Shown in pieces: positions 34,313 to 43,853 of a stretch of DNA of 64,000 nucleotides. Each line of letters begins with the position of its first letter. The stretch's first letter is position 1. Source of the stretch: Candidatus Lambdaproteobacteria bacterium RIFOXYD2_FULL_56_26 (GTDB lineage: Bacteria > SAR324 > XYD2-FULL-50-16). The position numbers and the translations under genes are program-made. Where the stretch lies: contig MFNF01000040.1 of NCBI GenBank assembly GCA_001783715.1, positions 1-64,000 of the forward strand, given 5' to 3'. The notes beneath the pieces are model-generated. The model did not search any database. It was not told the DNA's origin and worked only from the letters and a program-made list of their open reading frames with translations.

Positions 34313-36049
34313 CTAAGCCTTGGCCGCCGGTTCCCGCAGAGCCCGGCGGAGGATTTTGCCGACGTTGGTTTTGGGCAGTTCATTGAGAAATTCAATGTAC
34401 TTGGGCCGTTTGTAACCGGTGAGGTTTTTGCGGCAGTGGGCCATCACATCCCCTTCGGTGAGCTTGGGGTCCCTTTTGACCACATAAATCTTCACCGCCT
34501 CCCCGGCGGCCTCATCGGGTACGCCAATGGCGGCCACCTCCAGCACCCCTTCGTGCAGACTGACCACGTCTTCGATTTCATTGGGATACACGTTAAACCC
34601 CGAAACCAGGATCATGTCCTTTTTCCGGTCGATCAGTTTGACATAACCCTGCTCATTGATCGTGGCGATGTCCCCGGTTTTCAGCCAGCCTTCGGGGGTA
34701 AAGAGTTTGGCGGTTTCCTCCGGTTTTTTCCAATACCCTTGGGTTACCTGGGGTCCTTTGATACAAAGTTCCCCCGGTTCCCCCTTGTGGACCGGTCGGC
34801 CTTCTTCGTCCATCAAGGCCACCACAGTGGAGCTGATGGGTAGGCCGATAAAGCCGTTGTAGGTTTGCAAGTTGGTGGGGTTGATGCAGGCGGCCGGACT
34901 GGTTTCGGTCAAACCGTAGGCTTCAAGCAACACGTGGCCGGTGGTTTCCGCCCATTTTGTGGCCACCGCCTGGGTCACCGCCATGCCTCCGGCCAAGGCA
35001 ATCTTGAGGTGGGAGAAGTCCACCTCCTTGATCTGCGGCTTGTTGAGCAACGCCAAAAAGAGGGTGTTGACCCCAGTGATAAAGGTAAAAGGCCAGTGTT
35101 TGAGTTCCTTAAAAAAGACTGGAAAATCCCTGGGGTTGGTGATCAATACGTTGAGTCCGCCGATTTTGCCGATAAAAAGGCAATTGGCGGTCAAGGAGAA
35201 GATGTGGTACAAGGGCAGTGGGGTGATGGCGACCTCTTCCCCCGGATTGAAGGTCCCGCCGATCCAAGATTCCGCCTGGAGCACGTTGGCCACCATGTTG
35301 CGGTGGGTCAGCACCGCCCCTTTGGAAACCCCAGTGGTGCCGCCGGTGTATTGCAAAAAGGCGATGTCCTCCCCGGTAACTTTGCCGGTTTTGAGGCTCT
35401 GGCCTTTGCCGGTTTCCAGGGCTTCAAGCAGAGAACTGTTTTTTTGCAGCCGGTAGGGAGGGACCATTTTTTTGATCCGTTTGACCACAAAGTTGACCAC
35501 ATGGCCCTTGAGCCCGCCGACCAGATCCCCCACTTCGGTCACCCAAATGTCTTGGAGCGGCAGGTCCTTTTCCACTTCCGCCAAGGTGTGGGCAAAGTTG
35601 GCCAGGATCACGATGCCCTTGGCCCCGGAGTCCAGCATCTGGTGCTTCAGTTCCCGGGGGGTGTACAGGGGATTGACGTTGACCGCAATCAGCCCAGCCC
35701 GCAAAATCCCGTAAAGCACCACTGGGTATTGTAGAACATTGGGCATCATGATCGCCACCCGGTCACCCTTTTGGTAGCCCAGGTTGTTGCACAAGGTGGC
35801 GGCAAACGCCCGGCTCAGTAGGTCCAGCTCCCGGTAGGTGATGGTTTTTCCCAGGTTGTGGAAGGCGGGACGGTCGGCGAAATGCAGAAAGCTCTCTTCG
35901 AGCATGGCACCCAAAGAGCTGTATCGGTCCGGGTCGATCGTCTCCGGCACTCCGGGCAGATATTGTTTGAGCCAAGGCTTGTCCACGAAACCTCCGTCTA
36001 GGGTGCAAAATTCTGGTGAAACCGTATAAACCGACCCGGAAGGGGCCAC
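34313..36049 (-). CDS. fadD: Long-chain fatty acyl-CoA synthetase (AMP-binding)
   Basis: FLQYTGGTTGVSKGAVLTHRN; YGLTETSPAACINP; GWLKTGDIATINEQGYVKLIDRKKDMILVSGFNVYPNEIED. Confidence 0.9.
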   Translation of the reverse strand: MAPSGSVYTVSPEFCTLDGGFVDKPWLKQYLPGVPETIDPDRYSSLGAMLEESFLHFADRPAFHNLGKTITYRELDLLSRAFAATLCNNLGYQKGDRVAIMMPNVLQYPVVLYGILRAGLIAVNVNPLYTPRELKHQMLDSGAKGIVILANFAHTLAEVEKDLPLQDIWVTEVGDLVGGLKGHVVNFVVKRIKKMVPPYRLQKNSSLLEALETGKGQSLKTGKVTGEDIAFLQYTGGTTGVSKGAVLTHRNMVANVLQAESWIGGTFNPGEEVAITPLPLYHIFSLTANCLFIGKIGGLNVLITNPRDFPVFFKELKHWPFTFITGVNTLFLALLNKPQIKEVDFSHLKIALAGGMAVTQAVATKWAETTGHVLLEAYGLTETSPAACINPTNLQTYNGFIGLPISSTVVALMDEEGRPVHKGEPGELCIKGPQVTQGYWKKPEETAKLFTPEGWLKTGDIATINEQGYVKLIDRKKDMILVSGFNVYPNEIEDVVSLHEGVLEVAAIGVPDEAAGEAVKIYVVKRDPKLTEGDVMAHCRKNLTGYKRPKYIEFLNELPKTNVGKILRRALREPAAKA

Positions 36050-36135
36050 ACTGAAACCAACCTAACAGAAGAGAGCGGCTTTTTCAAGAAAGGAGAGGGT
36101 ACCCAAGAAAGTTGGTCCCCAGGGGCAGGGCCGGA

Positions 36136-36927
36136 TCAGTGCCGCAAGGGCTCCGGGGCGGCTTCCACCAAGCGGTTGTTGATCTTGACCTGTTCGGCCT
36201 TGAACCGCAGGTTGGCGCTGGCCAAGTTTTCCTCGATGGTCACGTCGGCCCCTTCGGCCCGGTAAAAAATCCGGTCTTTGAGGTCTTCGGGGATCGGTTC
36301 GTAGAGCTTTTGGAGGTCACCGGCCAGCCGCAGGGGCAGCAGGATCTCAAAGTGATTTTCAAAATGGGCGTTAAAGACGATCTGTTTGACCTCCTCTTTG
36401 CGTTTGTAGAAGTCCGATTCGGCGGCGGCACCGACAAAGGCAAAAAAGTCGTCCACCTCGATCACCGGGGCCTCGAAGGTTTCTTGGCGCCACGCCAGCT
36501 TCAGCCGGACCTGCCCCTGGTCTCGGCGGCCTTTTTCTACCCTGGTGAAGTTGACCGGAATCTCAAAGAGGTTGGGCACCTTTTTGGTGCGTTTTTCCTG
36601 GTACAACCGGTCCAGGATGCAGTGGGTGCGGAGTGGGTCGCCTTCGGGGCAGCCCAAAACCTCGGTGCGGATCTTGTGTTTGGCAACCTCGGGGTTGCCT
36701 TTGAGGTCCACCAGTCCCAAAAAGATCACCTCCACCAATCTGGGGTTGACCAGATAAAATTGGGATTCCTGTTCAAAAAATCGTTTGTAGTCCAAGTCGG
36801 CGGCTTTGGCTTGGTAGGCCTTGGCGCTGGTCATGGAATCCCCGTCTGCCTGGGCCAATTCCGGGACCAAGCCCAAAGCCCCGACCAGGGCCAAAAGAAC
36901 CACTTTTTTCAAGGGATGGGGGAACAA
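36136..36927 (-). CDS. Exported hypothetical protein
   Basis: TTG start after AGAGGAG; signal peptide LKKVVLLALVGALGLVPELAQA. Confidence 0.6.
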   Translation of the reverse strand: MFPHPLKKVVLLALVGALGLVPELAQADGDSMTSAKAYQAKAADLDYKRFFEQESQFYLVNPRLVEVIFLGLVDLKGNPEVAKHKIRTEVLGCPEGDPLRTHCILDRLYQEKRTKKVPNLFEIPVNFTRVEKGRRDQGQVRLKLAWRQETFEAPVIEVDDFFAFVGAAAESDFYKRKEEVKQIVFNAHFENHFEILLPLRLAGDLQKLYEPIPEDLKDRIFYRAEGADVTIEENLASANLRFKAEQVKINNRLVEAAPEPLRH

Positions 36928-37032
36928 TTTTACTCCTCTTTGACTACAAAAACTTGGCAGCCCCAAAAAAAGCTGGTAAGCCCAAGCTATCCATTAACGG
37001 GTTTTGTTTCAAGTCACATTACCGAGCCAACC

Positions 37033-37287
37033 ATGAAGCTATTGGGCAGGATCTTGTCGGTTTTGGTTTTTTTCGCCTCCTTTGTGGCGGCGCTTTATCT
37101 GGGTTACCGGTTGTTCCGCCGGGGCCTGGACGATCCGGGTTACCTCTTTGGTGATTCCTTGTACCAAGAGGAAGACGGCGAGGACCTCTACCAGACAACC
37201 GGCACCGCTCCTACCGCCCTAAAGGAGGAACTGGAACCCTATCCTCCCATGGACAATTATGAGGGCCTCGGCCATCTGGTCCACTGA
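37033..37287 (+). CDS. Small membrane-anchored hypothetical protein (84 aa)
   Basis: MKLLGRILSVLVFFASFVAALYLGYRLFRRGLDDPGYLFG...; N-terminal part of the listed 391-aa ORF is antisense to 36136..36927. Confidence 0.6.
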   Translation: MKLLGRILSVLVFFASFVAALYLGYRLFRRGLDDPGYLFGDSLYQEEDGEDLYQTTGTAPTALKEELEPYPPMDNYEGLGHLVH

Positions 37288-37321
37288 ACCTTTGAGGGTC
37301 GAACTTTAAGAACAGCCGCCC

Positions 37322-38209
37322 TTACTTGCGGAAGCTGCGCACAAAGTTGTTGACCCCTTCCCCCTTGAGGGAAGAAGAAACCCGACCCGCCTGTTCCCGT
37401 TCCTCAAAGGGACCGGCCACCACGTGAAAACTGCCTTCCTTGGGGTCCACCAAAAAGGGGATGCCGCCGTACCGGGAAGCCAGGGAGCGTTTGAAGCTGC
37501 GGGCCTTGTCCTGGTCCTTGAACACCGCCACCTGTACCACCACCTGCTTGTAGGGGGTCAATCCCTTGGAGGCATCGTAGCCTTTGGGGTACCGGACCAC
37601 CGTCAACTTGACGTTGGCGGTTCCCTGGTCAGCGTAGCCCAGTTTTTTGGCGGCGGTTTCGGTCAGGTCGATGATCCGGTCGTCCACATAAGGGCCCCGG
37701 TCATTGATGCGCACCACCACCGACTTCCCGTTTTCCTGGTTGGTCACCCGAACCCAGGTGTCCATCGGCAGAATCTTGTGGGCGGCGGTCATGCCCCGTT
37801 GGTTGTACTTTTCCCCATTGGCGGTTTCCTTGCCGTGGAAGCCCGGTCCGTACCAGGAACCAACCCCGACCATCTGTTCGGTCATCTTGCCAACAGATTT
37901 CTGGGAGCCGCTGCCCCCGAAGCTGGGGGTAAAATCTTCCTCTGCGCTCGCCGAATCTGCCCCGTCCCCCCCAAAGTCCGGGACAAAGTCGTTGCCCGCT
38001 TCCATGGGGCTCATCGGGTCCACTTTGGGGCTGTTGCCGTAGTTGCGGTGGTCCGGGAAAAAGGGTTTGGACGAACCGTTGGAATCGGAGGCTTGGATCG
38101 GCTCCTTCCAGTTCTTGGGGGTATAAAAGGCCCCTTTGTCCGGTTTGGCGGTCGAACAACCGGCCAGGAGCAGAAATCCCAGGGGGACCAAGTAGGGTTG
38201 CAGCTTCAT
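37322..38209 (-). CDS. rlpA: RlpA-family septal lytic transglycosylase/lipoprotein with SPOR domain
   Basis: Lipobox LLAGC; GVGSWYGPGFHGKETANGEKYNQRGMTAAHKILPMDTWVRVTN...VRINDRGPY; C-terminal SPOR-like. Confidence 0.9.
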   Translation of the reverse strand: MKLQPYLVPLGFLLLAGCSTAKPDKGAFYTPKNWKEPIQASDSNGSSKPFFPDHRNYGNSPKVDPMSPMEAGNDFVPDFGGDGADSASAEEDFTPSFGGSGSQKSVGKMTEQMVGVGSWYGPGFHGKETANGEKYNQRGMTAAHKILPMDTWVRVTNQENGKSVVVRINDRGPYVDDRIIDLTETAAKKLGYADQGTANVKLTVVRYPKGYDASKGLTPYKQVVVQVAVFKDQDKARSFKRSLASRYGGIPFLVDPKEGSFHVVAGPFEEREQAGRVSSSLKGEGVNNFVRSFRK

Positions 38210-38394
38210 AGCGTTTTGGGGGTTGGAACGGTTCAGGTTCTTGGCCACCTTTGTAGCCGGGACGGGTTGTCGGGATTCGATGGGTAGGGTTCAATGCGAA
38301 TTCTTTGCCAAAATGCGCAACCTCTGCTTGCGGTTGCCAAAGTCCCTTGGCTGCTTTATTGAAGTTAAACCAACCCTTAACACCTATTGGTTCC

Positions 38395-39507
38395 ATGACC
38401 CAAAACCCATCCTGCCGGTTAAGCATCGTAGTCCCTTGTTACAATGAACAAGCGACCCTGGTCACCGCCATGGAGCGGGTGATGGCCATTGAAGAGCCGG
38501 GGCTGGAACTGGAAGTGATTCTGGTGGACGATTGCTCCAAGGATAAAAGCTGGGAGCTGGCCTTGGGACTGCAAAAACGTTTCCCCCACCTCCACCTGCA
38601 CCGCCACCAAGTCAACCAAGGCAAAGGGGCGGCCCTGCGCACCGGGATCGCCCAGGCGACCGGGGACTTTGTGGCGGTCCAGGATGCCGACTTGGAATAC
38701 GACCCCCAAGACCTTAAAAAACTGATTGAACCTTTGGTCAAGGACCAAGCGGACGTGGTCCTGGGTAGCCGGTACATGTCGGGCAAGGCCAAACGGGTGC
38801 TGTACTTTTGGCACACCATGGGCAACAAGCTTTTGACCACCCTCTCCAACATGTTCACCGACCTTTACCTCACCGACATGGAAACCTGTTACAAGGTTTT
38901 TAAACGGTCGGTGATCCAAAGCATCACCATTGAAGAGGACCGCTTCGGCTTTGAGCCCGAGATCGTGGCCAAGGTCTCCCAGGCGAATGTCCGGGTCTAT
39001 GAGATCGGAATCAGCTACTATGGCCGGACCTTTGCGGAAGGCAAAAAAATCAGCATGAAAGATGCCTTCCGGGCGCTCTACTGCATCTTTCATTATAATG
39101 CCCCCTATGCGCCTCTGCCGATGCAATTGGCGATTTATTTTGTGATCGGCGGAGTGGCGGCCCTGTTCAATCTGGGCTTTTTTGCGGCCTTGCAGGCTTT
39201 GGTGCCCTTGGACCTCAATCTCTCCTTGGGGCTTGCCTACCTCTTGGCGGGGTTGGTCAACTATTTTTTGTGCATCATGATCCTCTTCCGGCACCAGGCC
39301 AAATGGAGCGGCAAGGTGGAGTTTTTGTTGTACCTCTTGGTCATGCTCATCGGCGGCGGGTTGGACAATCTGGTGGCTACAGGCCTGTTTGGCCTTGGGG
39401 TGGGGCTGCTGTGGTCCAAGGCATGGGCCTCTTTGGTGCTGTTTGGGGTCAACTTTTTTATGCGCAAGATGATTGTGTTCCCCACCAAGCCCAGACCTCG
39501 CTTTTAG
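38395..39507 (+). CDS. Glycosyltransferase family 2 with C-terminal GtrA-like membrane domain
   Basis: LSIVVPCYNEQATL; DCSKDKS; NQGKGAALRTGIAQATGDFVAVQDADLEYDP; VLGSRYM; C-terminal 4-TM GtrA-like. Confidence 0.88.
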   Translation: MTQNPSCRLSIVVPCYNEQATLVTAMERVMAIEEPGLELEVILVDDCSKDKSWELALGLQKRFPHLHLHRHQVNQGKGAALRTGIAQATGDFVAVQDADLEYDPQDLKKLIEPLVKDQADVVLGSRYMSGKAKRVLYFWHTMGNKLLTTLSNMFTDLYLTDMETCYKVFKRSVIQSITIEEDRFGFEPEIVAKVSQANVRVYEIGISYYGRTFAEGKKISMKDAFRALYCIFHYNAPYAPLPMQLAIYFVIGGVAALFNLGFFAALQALVPLDLNLSLGLAYLLAGLVNYFLCIMILFRHQAKWSGKVEFLLYLLVMLIGGGLDNLVATGLFGLGVGLLWSKAWASLVLFGVNFFMRKMIVFPTKPRPRF

Positions 39508-40521
39508 ATGAGCCAACCCCAAAAGATTCTGGTGCGGACCCCCAATTGGCTGGGGGACCTGATGGTGGCCACCGCATTTTTGCGCCGGTTGCTCAAGGCC
39601 TACCCCAAGGCCCAGATTGATCTTTTGGTCAAAAAAGGTTTTGAACAGGTCCCCTTGCCGGGACGGGGGGAGGTGATCCCCTATTCGTCCAAGGAACAGG
39701 GGGTTTGGTCCATGGCCCAGGAGCTGCGGGAGCGGAGGTACGACCGGGCCTACCTGTTGTCCCCCAGCTATTCTTCGGCCCTGATGGCGTTTTTGGCTCG
39801 AATTCCCGAGCGGTACGGCTTGGCTGGGCAATGGGGCCGCAGCCTGCTGCTTCGTCCCACCGTCACCAGTCTGGTCCCGCCCAAGGGGCAGCACCTTAGT
39901 GCCGAGTATCACCAGCTGTTGACCGCCTCCTTAGGAATCGAGGAAATCGGGAGCGAACCGGGGCTGCCGGGGTTGAGTCTGGCCGCCGGTTGGGCAGAAG
40001 GGCTCTTGACCGGTCCTTTGGACCTGGAACCGGGTTTTGTGGCCTTGGCCCCTGGGGCGATTTATGGGGAGGCCAAACGCTGGCCCTACCAGTCTTACTT
40101 GGAATTGATCCACCGGTTGAGCGAGGCCGGGGAAAGAGTGGTGGTCCTGGGTCAGGAAGGGGACTTCCCCTTTGACCTGACCCAAGGGAAAAACCTGACC
40201 GGGGCGACCGGGCTTTTGGAGTTGATCGCCCTGCTTTCTCGGGCCAAACTGTTGGTCAGCAACGATTCGGGGGCCATGCACATCATGGCGGCCCTGCGGC
40301 GGCCCCAGGTGGCCATTTTCGGCAGCACCTCCACCTTGTGGACCAGCCCGACCAACCCCAAGGCCAGGGTGGTCAGTCTGCATGTTGATTGCTCCCCCTG
40401 TTTCAAACGCCGTTGCCCCTATGGGCATTACAAGTGCCTCACCGGCATCGGGGCGGAGTTGGTCTTTGAGGCCTACCTGGATGCCTTGAGCGAGCCGCCC
40501 GGCCCAAGCCCCCAAGATTGA
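39508..40521 (+). CDS. waaF: Lipopolysaccharide heptosyltransferase II-like (GT9)
   Basis: ILVRTPNWLGDLMVATAFLRRL; GAIYGEAKRWPYQSYLELI; LVSNDSGAMHIMAALRRPQVAIFGSTS; CSPCFKRRCPYGHYKCL. Confidence 0.88.
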   Translation: MSQPQKILVRTPNWLGDLMVATAFLRRLLKAYPKAQIDLLVKKGFEQVPLPGRGEVIPYSSKEQGVWSMAQELRERRYDRAYLLSPSYSSALMAFLARIPERYGLAGQWGRSLLLRPTVTSLVPPKGQHLSAEYHQLLTASLGIEEIGSEPGLPGLSLAAGWAEGLLTGPLDLEPGFVALAPGAIYGEAKRWPYQSYLELIHRLSEAGERVVVLGQEGDFPFDLTQGKNLTGATGLLELIALLSRAKLLVSNDSGAMHIMAALRRPQVAIFGSTSTLWTSPTNPKARVVSLHVDCSPCFKRRCPYGHYKCLTGIGAELVFEAYLDALSEPPGPSPQD

Positions 40522-40613
40522 CAAGCCCCGCCGGATTGGACTACCCTCTCCCAAGGCATTTTAACGTCCCAAATCCTGTTTTTTCTTGGTTTTAACCTCA
40601 ATTCTTGTGGCCC

Positions 40614-41735
40614 ATGAAACTGCGCTGGAAGTCTCACCTGCTCCTTTGTGCCACCCTGGGTTTGGGCTCCACCGCCTTTGGAGTCGAGAACCTCAAGATC
40701 GGGGTGGCCGGGGCGCTTTCGGGCGACTTGGCCCCTTACGGAACTCCCCCCAAAAATGCGGTGGTCCTGGCGGCAGAGGCACTCAACAAAAAGGGGGGGC
40801 TACTGGGCAGGCAGGTTGAACTGGTGCTGGTGGACGATGCCTGCAAGCCCGAAATGGCGGTCAACGGGGCCAATAAATTGGTCGGCGAAAAGGTGGTAGC
40901 GGTGATCGGGCACACCTGCTCGGGGGCGACCAAGGCCGCTTTGCCGATCTACCAGAACGCCAAGATCCCCCTGCTCTCCCCTTCGGCCACCAGCCCTGAA
41001 TTGACCTTGAGCGGCAACTTTCCCTATTTCTTTCGGACCATCCCCCATGATGCCGCCCAGGCGGTCTTGGAGGCTCAGTTTATCACCCAGGTACTCAAGG
41101 CCAAAACCGTCGTGGTGATCCACGACAAAGGGGACTACGGCAAAGGGTTGGCCGAACTGGTGGACCAGGAACTCAAAAAAAGGTCGGTCCAGGTCCTGCT
41201 TTTTGAAGGGGTAACCCCCGGAGCGGTGGACTATTCGGCGCTGATCCGTAAGGTCAAGCGGTTAAGCCCCGAAGTGGTGGTCTTTGGGGGCTATCACCCC
41301 GAGGCGACCAAGATTGTTTCCCAAGCCAAACAAAAAGGGATCACCGCCAAATTCATCTCCGGTGACGGGGTCAAGGACCCGTCCTTCCTCAAAATTGGCC
41401 GTGAGGCGGTGGAAGGGTATTACGCCACCAGCCCCGCCGACCTTTCCACCGTACCCTTGGCCAAGTCGGTGACCGCCGATCTGGAGAAAAAGGGAGAAAG
41501 CCCCGGCAACTTCGGGCTGGCCGCCCATGCCGCCTTCGGGGCTTTGGCCGCCGCCATTGCCGCTGTCCAAAGCACCGACCCGGACCAGATCAAGGCCCAA
41601 CTGCACCAAGCCAAGGTGGACAGCACCTTAGGGACCATCTCCTTTGACCCCCATGGAGACGTTGTGGGGGCGGGGTTCTCGGTTTATCAGGTCCAAGGCG
41701 GGGTGTTTGTGGACCTGCGGTTTGTGCCCCAGTGA
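40614..41735 (+). CDS. livK: Branched-chain amino acid ABC transporter substrate-binding protein
   Basis: Signal peptide; LKIGVAGALSGDLAPYGTPPKNAVVLAAEALNKKGGLLGRQVELVLVDDACKPEMAV. Confidence 0.9.
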   Translation: MKLRWKSHLLLCATLGLGSTAFGVENLKIGVAGALSGDLAPYGTPPKNAVVLAAEALNKKGGLLGRQVELVLVDDACKPEMAVNGANKLVGEKVVAVIGHTCSGATKAALPIYQNAKIPLLSPSATSPELTLSGNFPYFFRTIPHDAAQAVLEAQFITQVLKAKTVVVIHDKGDYGKGLAELVDQELKKRSVQVLLFEGVTPGAVDYSALIRKVKRLSPEVVVFGGYHPEATKIVSQAKQKGITAKFISGDGVKDPSFLKIGREAVEGYYATSPADLSTVPLAKSVTADLEKKGESPGNFGLAAHAAFGALAAAIAAVQSTDPDQIKAQLHQAKVDSTLGTISFDPHGDVVGAGFSVYQVQGGVFVDLRFVPQ

Positions 41736-41742
41736 GCCAAAG

Positions 41743-42660
41743 ATGAATGAAGGTGTCGCCTATTTTTTGGGGATCTGTTTTTCCGGCCTGACCCGAGGTA
41801 GTATTTATGCCTTGATGGCCCTGGGCTACACCTTGGTTTATGGGATCTTGTCGTTGATCAACTTTGCCCACGGCGAGGTTTACATGATTGGGGCCTTTGT
41901 GGGCTTGGTCTTTGCCGGATTGGGGACAATCTTGGGGCTGGGTCCGGTAGCCAATGCTGCCTTGGCTTTGGGGGCGGCCATTGTTTGGGCTGGGGCCTAC
42001 GGCTTTATCTTGGAGCGGGTGGCCTACAGGCCTTTGCGCCGGGCTCCCCGGCTGGCTCCTTTGATCACCGCCATTGGAATGTCCTTGTTTTTGCGGGAAT
42101 TTGTGATCCTGGCCCAAACCTCCGACTTTGTGGCCTTCCCCCCCCTCTTTGAAGCCCTGCCTTCCCTGCCACAGGGGTGGGGCGAGTTTGTGCTACCTTC
42201 GGAACTGTTGATCCTCTGCTCCACCTTGGCGGTGCTGTTTGGGCTTTACCTGTTGGTCCAGCACAGCAAGATGGGGCTGGCGATGCGCTCGATCGCCCAA
42301 GACCCGGAAATGGCCAGACTCTTGGGCATCGACGTGGACAAGATCATCTCCTTTACCTTTGTCCTGGGCTCCGCCTTGGCGGCGGTCGGGGCGGTGTTGA
42401 TCTCCGCCCAGATCGGCCAGATCAACGCCAACATTGGCTTTATCGTGGGGATCAAGGCCTTTACTGCGGCGGTGTTGGGCGGGGTCGGTTCCCCCGGCGG
42501 GGCGGCTTTGGGCGGATTGGTCCTGGGGCTGACCGAATCCCTGGCTGCCGGTTACCTGTCCAGCGATTACGAAGACGGCTTTGCCTTTTTGGTGTTGGTG
42601 CTGATCCTGCTGTTTCGCCCCGCCGGTCTGGTGGGCAAAAATCTGCCGGAGAAGGTCTGA
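41743..42660 (+). CDS. livH: Branched-chain amino acid ABC transporter permease LivH
   Basis: GLTRGSIYALMALGYTLVYGILSLINFAHGEVYMIGAF; GIKAFTAAVLGGVGSPGGAALGGLVLGLTESLAAGY. Confidence 0.93.
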   Translation: MNEGVAYFLGICFSGLTRGSIYALMALGYTLVYGILSLINFAHGEVYMIGAFVGLVFAGLGTILGLGPVANAALALGAAIVWAGAYGFILERVAYRPLRRAPRLAPLITAIGMSLFLREFVILAQTSDFVAFPPLFEALPSLPQGWGEFVLPSELLILCSTLAVLFGLYLLVQHSKMGLAMRSIAQDPEMARLLGIDVDKIISFTFVLGSALAAVGAVLISAQIGQINANIGFIVGIKAFTAAVLGGVGSPGGAALGGLVLGLTESLAAGYLSSDYEDGFAFLVLVLILLFRPAGLVGKNLPEKV

Positions 42661-43853
42661 TGAAGGCCCTGGGGTTGGCCCTTGGGGTAGGGTTGTGGTT
42701 CACCTTTTTGGCGCTGCCCTTGGCGGGGCTCAAGGTGGACTATCTGGCTGGGACCTGGGAATTGCGTGGGGCCAATTTGCTGTGGATTTTTGGCGGCACC
42801 GCCTTGGCCTACGGGCTGGGCCAACTGTGGCGGACTAGGCTCAGCCGCCCAGCCATAGCCGGGCTCTGGTCCTCCTTTGGGGTGGAACCGAGCCTGACCC
42901 GTTGGCTGGCTTACCGTCCGTTGCGGTATTTTTTGGTGGCCCTGTTGATGGCCTTGCCGCTGGTCGCTTCCTCCTACCAAACCGGGGTCTTGGTCACTCT
43001 GATGATGTACATGGTCTTGGGCTTGGGGCTCAACGTGGTGGTGGGGATCGCCGGGCTCTTGGACCTGGGGTATGTGGCCTTTTATGCCCTAGGGGCCTAC
43101 GGCTACGGCCTGGGGCACCAGTACTGGGGCTTGAGCTTCTGGTGGGCTTTGCCCCTGGCGGGCCTGTTGGCGGCCCTGGCCGGGGTGGTGTTGGGGGTGC
43201 CGGTGTTGCGGCTCAAAGGGGATTATTTGGCCATTGTCACCTTGGGCTTTGGGGAGATAATCCGGCTGGTCCTGGAAAATTGGGGGGAGGTGACCAACGG
43301 CCCGGCGGGAGTCTCGGGGATCCCCAAGCCCGGCCTGCCCGGAATCCGGCTGGGCTATGAGGGGGAAAACCACTTGCTTTATTACCTGATCTTTTTGCTT
43401 CTGTTGCTGTCGATCGGGGTCAACCACCGTCTGGTCCGCTCCCGGCTGGGCCGGGCCTGGGTGGCGCTGCGGGAGGACGAGATTGCCGCCCAGGCCATGG
43501 GGGTCAACCTGACCCGGACCAAACTGGCCGCCTTCGCCTTTGGGGCCTTTTGGGCCGGAATGGTGGGGGTCTTTTTTGCCGCCAAGGCCAGCTTTGTTAA
43601 CCCCGCCAGCTTCACCTTCGCCGAATCGGCGGTGTTGGTGTGTATCGTAGTGCTGGGGGGCCGGGGGTCGGTCTTGGGGGTGATCCTCGCCAGTTTGCTT
43701 TTGGTCCTGCTACCCGAATCCATGCGGTTTTTGCAGGAATACCGGATGTTGCTTTTTGGGGCGGTGATGGTGTTCTCGATGGTCTTTCTCCCCCAAGGGT
43801 TGGTCAAAAACCCAAGGCCCTGGTACCTCAAGCCCAAGCCGGAGGAACCTTGA
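42660..43853 (+). CDS. livM: Branched-chain amino acid ABC transporter permease LivM
   Basis: GLNVVVGIAGLLDLGYVAFYALGAYGYGL; LAIVTLGFGEIIRLVLENWGEVTNGPAGVSGIPKP; start inside the longer ORF at 42177. Confidence 0.92.
   Translation: MKALGLALGVGLWFTFLALPLAGLKVDYLAGTWELRGANLLWIFGGTALAYGLGQLWRTRLSRPAIAGLWSSFGVEPSLTRWLAYRPLRYFLVALLMALPLVASSYQTGVLVTLMMYMVLGLGLNVVVGIAGLLDLGYVAFYALGAYGYGLGHQYWGLSFWWALPLAGLLAALAGVVLGVPVLRLKGDYLAIVTLGFGEIIRLVLENWGEVTNGPAGVSGIPKPGLPGIRLGYEGENHLLYYLIFLLLLLSIGVNHRLVRSRLGRAWVALREDEIAAQAMGVNLTRTKLAAFAFGAFWAGMVGVFFAAKASFVNPASFTFAESAVLVCIVVLGGRGSVLGVILASLLLVLLPESMRFLQEYRMLLFGAVMVFSMVFLPQGLVKNPRPWYLKPKPEEP

Noticed and set aside
36112-37032. N-terminal three quarters of the listed 391-aa plus ORF
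   Set aside because: Antisense to an exported-protein gene with a signal peptide; only the 37033..37287 part looks like a real protein.
38419-39912. 497-aa minus ORF antisense to the GT2-GtrA and waaF genes
   Set aside because: Antisense shadow ORF, His/Gln/Gly-rich composition with no motifs, while the plus strand encodes clear glycosyltransferases.
42177-42659. N-terminal extension of the listed 558-aa ORF before livM
   Set aside because: Out-of-frame reading of livH (Gly/Arg-rich); livM starts at ATG 42660 overlapping the livH stop.
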